Assembly (NCBI RefSeq): GCF_000282995.1
Contig: NZ_ALEE01000366.1
Span: 1-5,479, forward strand
Length of the DNA stretch: 5,479 bases
Direction: 5' to 3'
Origin: Melaminivora alkalimesophila
GTDB lineage: Bacteria > Pseudomonadota > Gammaproteobacteria > Burkholderiales > Burkholderiaceae_C
Each line of letters opens with the position of its first letter. The first letter of the stretch is position 1. The notes under the pieces were generated by a model. The model was not told the DNA's origin, made no database searches, and was given only the letters and a program-made list of their open reading frames with translations. Shown in pieces: positions 5,477 through 5,479 of the stretch. The position numbers and the translations under genes were made by a program.

Positions 5477-5479
5477 GGG

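Noticed and set aside
1..5479. Mobile element, phage, toxin-antitoxin, defence or RNA-gene content
   Set aside because: No transposase or integrase motifs, terminal repeats, tRNA/rRNA-like folds or composition breaks were seen; base composition is even across all four genes.

Overview
This looks like ordinary chromosomal DNA from a high-GC betaproteobacterium, most likely a member of the Comamonadaceae (Burkholderiales; Acidovorax/Alicycliphilus-like). The reasons are very GC-rich base use with G/C at third codon positions throughout, the protein flavours (the long-insert DEAD-box helicase with an Arg/Gly tail and the PAS-PAS-GGDEF protein are familiar in this group), and the absence of any mobile-element, phage, tRNA, rRNA or CRISPR signal. 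The lineage call rests on memory of family sequences and was not searched.

Layout: bases 1-252 hold no complete gene. They contain a short open frame cut by the left edge (stop at 133-135) and a C-rich leader with two small hairpins. A periplasmic PCu(A)C-type copper chaperone follows (253-732, +). After a 130-base gap with a hairpin and a GATAAT-type -10 box comes a 12-helix Bcr/CflA-type MFS drug exporter (863-2092, +). It converges, across only 31 bases, on a cytosolic diguanylate cyclase with two tandem PAS domains (2124-3587, -). Upstream of that gene lie its own Shine-Dalgarno sequence and -10 box, then a strong intrinsic terminator (3656-3694, - strand). This terminator ends the transcript of a DEAD-box RNA helicase of the RhlE type (3746-5476, -), whose start lies at or just beyond the right edge.

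The four genes do not form one pathway. The copper chaperone probably belongs to a copper-uptake or cytochrome-oxidase-assembly operon that continues to the left. The exporter, the c-di-GMP synthase and the helicase each look like separate transcription units. I see no convincing undescribed system. The points most worth a second look are (i) the possible copper-responsive upstream reading frame and C-rich leader before the copper chaperone, (ii) the gap-free internal duplication of a 160-residue PAS unit in the diguanylate cyclase, and (iii) the extra charged segment inside the first RecA domain of the helicase together with its RGG/RF-repeat tail.
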